NCBI RefSeq assembly: GCF_026151205.1
Contig: NC_087075.1
Location: 13,593,628 to 13,653,627, forward strand
From: Bolinopsis microptera
Lineage: Eukaryota; Ctenophora; Tentaculata; Lobata; Bolinopsidae
Direction of reading: 5' to 3'
DNA: 60,000 bases
Position 1 is the stretch's first letter; the number at the start of each line of letters is the position of its first letter. A program made the position numbers and the translations under genes. Shown here piece after piece: positions 57,101 through 60,000 of the stretch. Below the pieces are notes generated by a model. That model searched no databases, was not told where the DNA came from, and was given only the letters and a program-made list of their open reading frames with translations.

Positions 57101-60000
57101 GGATAACTAGGATACTGCGGGGTTGCTAGGTTACTGTGGTTAATTAGGTTACTAAGTAACTGCGGGTAACTAGGATACTGTGGGGTTGCTAGGTTACTGT
57201 GGTTAATTAGGTTACTAAGTAACTGTGGATAACTAGGATACTGCGGGGTTGCTAGGTTACTGTGGTTAATTAGGTTACTAAGTAACTGTGGGTAACTAGG
57301 ATACTACGGGGTTGCTAGGTTACTGTGGTTAATTAGGTTACTTAGTAAATGTGGGTTACATACTGTTGTTTTAATAGCGGAATTAACTAGAGCATGATCG
57401 GTACATATAACTTAACGATGGCAAGGAATAATTCAAAGTAAATTTTATAAGAAACATTAAAAATGTTCTAGATTAAATACTCACCAGATCCAGCGAACAG
57501 CCGAACCAGAACACATTCCCGACACCTAGCCACCAGAAGACCCCGACTGTTACCCTCGAACAGAACCTCCTCCGTCTGCTGGACAAGCCCGCAGCTCACA
57601 CAACAAACCTGAAATAAAAATATTAGATATCCTGTACTGTATTATAATGTGACTCGGTATTATTTCAACTACATGTTACCCGTTACATCATAACAGTCAT
57701 CGACATGAATATTATGATAGATATTATTACAGTTTATTTCAAGATTATTGTTACATGATAGACATTAATTTAGAAGCCTGGAGTGGTTTTTCACACAACA
57801 AACCTCAAAGTCCACCCTGGTGTGCTGTTCAGTTCCACAAACACTACAGTCACTGCTGGTGCTGGATGTGCCACATTGGGTGCAGAAGTGCTTTTGTGAT
57901 ACGCTGAGACCCGATATTAACACTGCTGCACAGAAGCCACACTTGGCAGCAAAATCTCCAGTTTCAGTTGTTCTCACTGTTTCCAGATCTATACGATTGT
58001 GTTTTTTACAGGATAGACAAGTGTGATTTTCCCACTTTGACTGGGTTGTTTGAGCAGCTTGCATCTTTTGGATACGGAGTGTAGTTCGTGTTCTGTTGAT
58101 CCAGATTGAAGTGCCTCTAGCAACTCTGAAGCCTAATAATGTTGCTGATTCTTTAGATGGCTTATTTCTTTCAACTGAAAATGTATGATGTAAAAAGTAG
58201 GATTTAAGTGGAATCAAAAAAATAAAAACAAAATTCATGAGATACCAATGCGGATTGAATTTATTTTTCCAATAAAACAAAAAACCAACAATAAAGTGTA
58301 ATTCACCTCTCACAAGACTGATCTGAATGCAACTATCACACTTGGCGACTAAAAGACCTTTAGCATTTATCCTCGCCTGGTTCTGCTCGATCTGTTCAAC
58401 AGACGCACAACCACTACAAGTTATCTCAAATATTGTCTTCATACGCAGACCCCCACACCCACTACAACACGCTCCCTCTTCGTAGATTTCCTCGCATGCA
58501 GTACAGGATAACTTTTGTACCACACGCAGAGAGGATGTGAGTCCTTGTCCACATTGATCACAAGTTGCAGCCATCTCACCTGACAAATCTAAATCCACCA
58601 GGTTGATGTCTATTTGCTGGATATTTCCGCATGATAAGCACTGATGTTTTTCCAAATTAGCTGCTACCGCAGCACCAACTCCAATTCCAGCCCCAACTCC
58701 AGCACCAACTTTAGCCCCAACTCCTGCCCCAACTCCAATTCCAGCACCAACTCCAACACCAACTTTAGCCCCAACTCCAACTCCAGCACCAACTCCAGAA
58801 CCAACTTTAGCCCCAACTCCTGCACCAACTCCAATTCCAGCACCAACTCCAGCACCAACTTTAGCCCCAACTCCAACTACAGCACCAACTTTAGCCCCAA
58901 CTCCAACTCCAGCACCAACTCCAGCACCAACTTTAGCCCCAACTCCAGCACCAACTCCAACTCCAGCACCAACTTTAGCCCCAACTCCAGCACCAACTCC
59001 AAATCCAGCACCAACTTTAGCCCCAACTCGAATTCCAGCACCAACTCCAGCTCCAATTTCAGTTCCAACTCCAGAAAATCCTTGTGTCGCACCCTGAGTA
59101 CCATCTGCAATTTACGAAGTTAATGATAAAACTATAATTACAGCCACATGTAAAAGACAAAAGTGAAGTCATCATGACATGATGCTGACATTAATTTTCA
59201 AAAATAACGCGCACTAGTAGAAAATGTTATTTAAGTTGAAACATGTGGGACAAACCAGCGACAATCCCCAATTTAGCAGAGATCACAGAGGTCCTGCTTC
59301 TCCCTGCCCACGCTGATAATCCCAAAGCAGCTTTAAATCCGAGTAGTTTAACCGCTGTTCGACGGACTGTTTTGTTGTGGATCAGACTCAGATTTACTGA
59401 AGGTTCTACCTCCTCCCCGCTTAGTTTCGTGGTGGTTGTCATAATCTTTGAGAGCGCTCTGGCTTTTAACAAATCACGAGATCTTGACGGTTCTTTGACA
59501 GGCGTTTGGGCCTGAATGGAATAGCACGCGAAATATCAGTATCCATCATGTATACGGTCGTTTATGGTTTTAGACCTTGATAGTGATAATATAAGACACA
59601 AATATGTACAATTGAATTCATGGTAAGAAAGTAATAACACAAATACCGAAAATCCTTTAAGACTTTGAAAAGCTTCTGCGATAGCGTTCTGAAAAAAGAA
59701 CCTTTAAATAACGTTGTAAAAGCTCTAAATCATGATGGTGACTCAGATCAAAAGATTTCACTGTAAAAGGACTTCATATTGTCACTGTAAGTGTGTCAAA
59801 ACGTAATATTACATCTATAATAACACTTTAAATCATCATATTCATAGTGAAAATATTGAAAATCATTATGAACAATAGTGGAAAAACTCCAAATTCTCCT
59901 AGAACTCTAAAGTCTTCTAGAACCTACCTTTTTAGAAGCCTGTCTAGCCTGATGAGTGCTTCTCTTCCACTGCTTTTCAATAGTCTTAGTTTCCGGTACC
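21012..60000 (-). CDS. Large gene for a CxxC zinc-ribbon repeat protein (11 exons in window, 5' partial)
   Basis: Exons in transcript order: 59928-60000 (partial), 59647-59688, 59256-59511, 58307-59104, 57804-58174, 57485-57608, 54873-55044, 51932-52045, 33063-33171, 32102-32251, 21012-21164. All ten junctions agree in phase (0,0,1,1,0,1,2,2,0,0) and give 786 codons and a stop. The protein has about 20 Cys-x-x-Cys pairs arranged as repeated ribbon-like modules: CLSC-21-CDQC, then CTAC and CSGC, and again. One pair, C-P-L-C, is built only by splicing 54873 to 52045. An LLGF-[KR]-x-A-x-G-x-S spacer occurs twice, and a Val-Gly-Ala-Lys segment separates it from the first Cys module. Zinc binding is inferred from the CxxC pairs. 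I do not recognise the family, and cellular location is unknown. Introns make up 94% of the span. Confidence 0.82.
21511..21765. repeat. Tandem ~85-bp repeats with GGCAGGTTTT
   Basis: Three units of about 85 bp, each with GGCAGGTTTTCCATTAACTT, then GGCAGGATTT, then ATTACGGCAGTGATAAAG. The same GGCAGGTTTT motif recurs inverted near 29.0-29.2 kb and 31.9 kb, as subterminal repeats of the composite element. Confidence 0.75.
22093..22351 (+). repeat. Interstitial telomere-like array (TTAGGG/TCAGGG)
   Basis: Alternating TTAGGG and TCAGGG hexamers, about 20 twelve-base periods, with a short run of pure TTAGGG near 22280-22318. TTAGGG is the usual animal telomere repeat. The regular alternation shows it was amplified locally as a 12-mer. 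Confidence 0.95.
22548..25805 (-). CDS. RTE-like non-LTR retrotransposon ORF (APE endonuclease-reverse transcriptase)
   Basis: The uninterrupted frame is 1085 codons long. An apurinic-type endonuclease occupies about residues 88-335: TWNV 91-94, ITETH 121-125, GDFNAK 229-234, QIDHICIG around 300, GSDHYLV 324-330. The reverse transcriptase covers about 560-870: FVDFKAAFD 699-707, GTGQGD 757-762, catalytic YADD 809-812. A C-terminal block with [19 protein letters not shown] and [12 protein letters not shown] is typical of RTE/BovB-type and related animal elements. The first codon is GTG and no ATG precedes it in frame; the first in-frame ATG is at SSMTEAGQ near residue 37. The frame is intact, so the copy is young. 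The minus-strand 3' end has a short ATGT-repeat tail near 22515-22530. It lies in, and in the same direction as, the last intron of the CxxC gene. Confidence 0.93.
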   Translation of the reverse strand: MRRASIPSTSNNNASETTHTSNGRSATSNSRTDGSSMTEAGQSLRDPSRLMRRGGTRHPTRFISQQIIHVDPASNKSNPVNYCKQFLRFGTWNVLSLVSSSTQLYQLSQNIDQYRLDLLGITETHMPGSGTTLLDNGSLLIHSGRIDGIKRQGVGLSLSKRIRNSLISFTPTSERVLTARLHSKQINISVVVAYAPTEGAEESEKDKFYRTLTDTFDGLPRHDIKLLLGDFNAKVTSGRYGSEAVIGGESLHSSSNDNGTRLVDFCATNQLVIGGTLFEHKKIHKGTWRSPNGLTVNQIDHICIGKRFRQSLFDVRVCRGADIGSDHYLVLGLLKIKLQSVTKINANRPNVPAIERLRDSTTVTEYNVALQNRFASLDSEVNLEDMWRNLSQTVTDVSLEVLGKRPRKSKEQHLSRNTKDLLIQRAQFKRKDPNSDANRSEYSKLNKLVKKSSKLDDNNWAVRVATDLEEAASKGQQREVWAKIKKISGKNKKPQASCVRDKDGRKITDPQQQRDRWKEHFTELLNPPLSSVDLADLDTVPPQPHFNSLSCSDGPPTRDEISYSLTKLKNNKSPGVDGITNEQLKYGASALVDQLECLFKKVWEEETVPEDWLKGVIIVIGKKGDTSVCGNNRGITLRSTASKLFQMILLKRLHAGMECLLRENQCGFRQNRSCIDQIYSLRTIIHKCLEFNIPLYINFVDFKAAFDSIRRDFIWCSMRHYGLPEKYVRIFQSFFGGTMSAVRVNGELTDWFDVNSGTGQGDIQAPPVFNFCLNFSAFLAETNKIISQGAVLQKETKTVEEKVILDTDYADDMAIMDNSGEGLQESTDLLVHYSSYAGLRINAKKTQCMAVSKCASQRPFIKDDCIELSVEGEPVEQVSNFVYLGATISGDGTINRDLDVRIQKANGAFHQLWNIWNSRTIKTPTKIRIYRAAVLTILLYGAEVWNTTKKQMKRFEVFHQTSLRRILRIKWFFHVTNEEVLRRAGIKSVETFISAARLRWYGHVVRMPDSRLPRFLLNWKPNYGKRSRGRPRKNWKSCVLEDAAKFTGVENIDNNTTEALATNRVQWRHMLRRQRDVCDAGHSND
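25806..26750 (-). other. Probable 5' region of the RTE-like element; no intact gene
   Basis: The frame continues upstream of 25805 to a TAG near 25873. The next 0.9 kb is richer in G+C than the surroundings, like the RTE body. A GTTTTGGAAAACCCCTTAACC sequence is tandemly repeated near 26035-26083. No recognisable protein. Confidence 0.35.
27471..27519. repeat. Perfect 19-bp hairpin
   Basis: TTATAGGTTGACCTCCCAC (27471-27489) and its exact complement (27501-27519) enclose an 11-base loop. The surrounding 27.06-27.85 kb shows no gene. Confidence 0.85.
27852..28623. mobile_element. Mariner-like non-autonomous element, copy 3
   Basis: Element 27854-28621 with TA on both sides and CAGGGTGGGCCAAAAGTCAG termini. 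It has the same orientation as copy 2. The outermost ~35 bp differ slightly from the other copies (GTGTGCAAACGTTGG), but identically at both ends. Confidence 0.8.
28677..28775. mobile_element. 99-bp MITE with CAGTGGCGAAAC termini
   Basis: CAGTGGCGAAAC at 28677 and GTTTCGCCACTG ending at 28775. CAGTGGCG termini are common in hAT-type elements. I could not find a matching target duplication. Confidence 0.6.
29248..31928. mobile_element. piggyBac-type foldback element, 2.67 kb
   Basis: Element 29252-31924 is flanked by TTAA on both sides (29248-29251, 31925-31928). Termini are CCCATTAGGGACGA and its exact complement. TTAA duplication and a CCC start are hallmarks of the piggyBac superfamily. 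Long inverted arms of about 600 bp (about 29605-30205 and 31200-31795) carry several GGGTCG-N3-ACGACCC palindromes. The 1-kb centre (30.2-31.2 kb) has poly-C and poly-G tracts and no transposase. It is nested in the GGCAGGTTTT-bearing element. Confidence 0.85.
32102..32251 (-). CDS. CxxC gene exon, phase 0-0
   Basis: Acceptor ATCCCAG, donor GAG|GTAAGG, 50 codons. Contains [11 protein letters not shown] and [13 protein letters not shown], two CxxC pairs. Confidence 0.85.
32252..33062. other. Intron of the CxxC gene; AT-rich, no gene
   Basis: 811 bp with a run of imperfect ACAATGTACA repeats near 32430-32490. No exon seen. Confidence 0.6.
33063..33171 (-). CDS. CxxC gene exon after the satellite intron
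   Basis: Acceptor TTTTTCAG after a T-rich tract, donor GAG|GTATTT. The first base completes a codon with AG from exon 51932-52045 (Ser). Contains [12 protein letters not shown]. Confidence 0.85.
33301..51931 (-). repeat. Exon-derived satellite array filling an 18.8-kb intron
   Basis: Read on the minus strand, the array is GGTTACTA octamers, from a few to more than a hundred in a run. They are interrupted 58 times (counted by eye) by a ~70-bp unit. That unit is the last 59 bases of exon 51932-52045 (CTTAACATGACCTGTAGAAG...CTCGCCAG) plus its donor GTAATA and the next bases (CTACTACTA). The first 54 bases of the exon are absent from every copy. Unit lengths run from about 100 to 1500 bp. The array abuts the parental donor at 51931 and ends about 130 bp before the acceptor at 33172. 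Confidence 0.95.
51932..52045 (-). CDS. CxxC gene exon, parent of the satellite unit
   Basis: Acceptor TTTCCAG, donor GCCAG|GTAATA, phases 2-2, 37 whole codons. Starts by completing CPLC with the previous exon (CHEVNTLD) and contains [18 protein letters not shown]. Its 3' 59 bases are the source of the repeats in the following intron. It differs from the array consensus by TCG for TTG (Ser for Leu). Confidence 0.88.
52267..52395 (+). CDS. Possible 42-residue single-pass membrane peptide
   Basis: ATG 52267 to TAA 52393-52395. A hydrophobic stretch ([18 protein letters not shown]) is followed by a strongly charged Lys/Glu/Asp tail ([11 protein letters not shown]). It looks like a transmembrane segment with a cytosolic tail, either a microprotein or the last exon of a longer plus-strand gene. 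It lies in an intron of the CxxC gene on the opposite strand. No other exon was found, so it may be chance. Confidence 0.25.
   Translation: MVPTIHLPLVVWYLALIVLAVAIYSKNLKTKGDDKEKRKEKE
52628..54614 (-). CDS. Penelope-like reverse transcriptase, 5'-truncated
   Basis: The frame is open from about 54614 to the stop at 52628. The listed 618-codon part begins at a TTG, and no ATG occurs in its first ~100 codons. Reverse transcriptase motifs, numbered from that [15 protein letters not shown] 258-269, YDFTTLYT 334-341 (catalytic Asp 335), [11 protein letters not shown] 420-430, KRYVDDL 463-469 (catalytic DD 467-468), YLDLNI 503-508. The KLHK and LYT motifs and the overall order fit Penelope-like elements. 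No GIY-YIG endonuclease is seen after the reverse transcriptase, which ends about 110 residues past the YLD motif. The absence of an N-terminal ATG suggests 5' truncation on insertion. It lies in the CxxC gene intron (52046-54872), in the same direction. Confidence 0.8.
54873..55044 (-). CDS. CxxC gene exon, phase 1 in, 2 out
   Basis: Acceptor CCTAACAG, donor CCACT|GTGAGT. 56 whole codons with [10 protein letters not shown] and SCGTCATDN, ending TTCP with two bases of the next codon. Confidence 0.87.
55095..56442 (+). mobile_element. Decayed hAT transposon with BED zinc finger
   Basis: Element 55103-56434 is flanked by the 8-bp duplication AGCTTACT (55095-55102 and 56435-56442). Its termini are TAGGGTTTGCA and the exact complement, followed by ATCGGCGATAA repeats at both ends. 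On the plus strand, 55850-56155 encodes a BED-type finger ([10 protein letters not shown], then YHLRVKH after a frameshift), and a stop interrupts the frame before it. It is the N-terminal part of a dead hAT transposase in the intron before exon 54873-55044. A poly-C tract lies at 55554-55578. Confidence 0.85.
56450..57360 (+). repeat. Second satellite, 63-bp units in higher-order pattern
   Basis: About fourteen units, mostly 63 bp, of the form GGTTGCTAGGTTACTGTGGT + TAATTAGGTTACTAAGTAAC + TGTGGATAACTAGGATACTG. A shorter ~45-bp variant recurs about every 300 bp (near 56755 and 57055), giving a five-unit higher-order repeat. The GGTTACTA core is that of the large array, but on the opposite strand. 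It lies in the CxxC gene intron 55045-57484. Confidence 0.88.
57485..57608 (-). CDS. CxxC gene exon, phase 0 in, 1 out
   Basis: Acceptor TTTCAG, donor ATCTG|GTGAGT. Encodes [10 protein letters not shown] ... [13 protein letters not shown], which aligns with [10 protein letters not shown] ... [13 protein letters not shown] of exon 58307-59104. Confidence 0.87.
57804..58174 (-). CDS. CxxC gene exon, phase 1 in, 0 out
   Basis: Acceptor ATTTTCAG, donor GAG|GTTTGT. Begins with the spacer [17 protein letters not shown], then CLSC, CGFC, CTQC and CSVC pairs. Ends RVDFE, at the position where its sister module continues without an intron. Confidence 0.85.
58307..59104 (-). CDS. CxxC gene exon with Val-Gly-Ala-Lys segment
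   Basis: Acceptor ATTGCAG, donor AGAG|GTGAAT, phases 1-1. The first ~150 residues are low complexity ([14 protein letters not shown] pattern), elastin-like in composition. They run straight into the Cys module: HQCLSC, CDQC, CTAC, CSGC, CSGC, CDSC. Other frames of the repeat also stay open, but only this one continues into the CxxC part. Confidence 0.85.
58664..59090 (-). repeat. Coding tandem repeat (GTTGGTGCTGGA type)
   Basis: Variants of GTTGGTGCTGGA and GTTGGGGCTAAA, multiples of six bases, coding Val-Gly-Ala-Gly and Val-Gly-Ala-Lys on the minus strand. Confidence 0.9.
59256..59511 (-). CDS. CxxC gene exon, phase 0 in, 1 out
   Basis: Acceptor CATTCAG, donor GCTG|GTTTGT. Encodes [15 protein letters not shown] and the first LLGF spacer ([15 protein letters not shown]). 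Contains no Cys pair. Confidence 0.78.
59647..59688 (-). CDS. CxxC gene microexon, 42 bp
   Basis: Acceptor TTTTTTCAG, donor TCG|GTATTT, phases 0-0, [14 protein letters not shown]. It is supported by splice sites and phase agreement with both neighbours. Confidence 0.6.
59928..60000 (-). CDS. CxxC gene exon, cut by window edge
   Basis: Donor AAAAAG|GTAGGT, phase 0 out. Encodes a basic stretch ([20 protein letters not shown]). The 5' part of the gene lies beyond the window. Confidence 0.6.

Noticed and set aside
58644-59123. Ser/Asn/Thr-repeat protein on the plus strand and Leu/Glu/Val-repeat proteins on the minus strand
   Set aside because: They are other frames of the GTTGGTGCTGGA repeat. 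Only the Val-Gly-Ala-Lys frame joins the CxxC exon.

Overview
The window is eukaryotic, almost certainly from an invertebrate animal genome. Coding sequence is split into short exons with GT...AG introns. There are secreted sushi/Ig-type proteins, RTE-like and Penelope-like retrotransposons, hAT, mariner and piggyBac-type DNA elements, and TTAGGG-type repeats. AT-rich intergenic DNA and many non-autonomous elements suggest an early-branching or soft-bodied metazoan such as a cnidarian, but the species cannot be fixed from the sequence. All exon models below were built by hand from reading frame, splice sites and phase agreement.

Layout. (1) 0-13 kb: three tandem plus-strand paralogues (starts at 228, 7158 and 11357) encode secreted or cell-surface proteins: signal peptide, one unrecognised ~150-residue ectodomain, sushi (CCP) modules and, in copies 1 and 2, an Ig-like module. 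Nearly all module exons are phase 1-1, so modules can be gained or swapped: copy 2 has an extra sushi exon and copy 3 has a different 3' half. A fourth, dead sushi exon lies at 17.3 kb. A hAT element with a nested mariner element sits on an exon-6 splice donor in copy 1. (2) 13-19 kb: mostly non-coding, with MITEs and an odd three-hairpin palindrome. (3) 19.5-20.7 kb: two small unrecognised genes, a two-exon minus-strand gene for 105 residues and a plus-strand exon made of twelve 13-residue repeats. (4) 21.0-60.0 kb: one large minus-strand gene running off the right edge. Eleven exons join in perfect phase into 786 codons of a CxxC-rich, zinc-ribbon-like repeat protein with a Val-Gly-Ala-Lys low-complexity segment. 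About 94% of its span is intron.

The introns of this large gene hold the most unusual structures. The last intron (10.9 kb) is a nest of transposons: an RTE-like element, a TTAGGG/TCAGGG array, a mariner element and a piggyBac-like foldback element. The 18.8 kb intron at 33.2-51.9 kb is almost entirely a satellite in which an 8-bp repeat is interrupted about 58 times by a copy of the 3' half of the preceding coding exon, each with its 5' splice site. The array was therefore built from the gene's own exon, and the common variants among the copies are synonymous in the exon's frame. Another intron holds a second satellite with the same core motif in the opposite orientation, next to a decayed BED-finger hAT element. 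A Penelope-like reverse transcriptase lies in the intron between the two satellites.

Main uncertainties: the 3' ends of the receptor genes, the start of the large gene (outside the window), the function of the CxxC protein, and whether the exon-derived repeats affect splicing.
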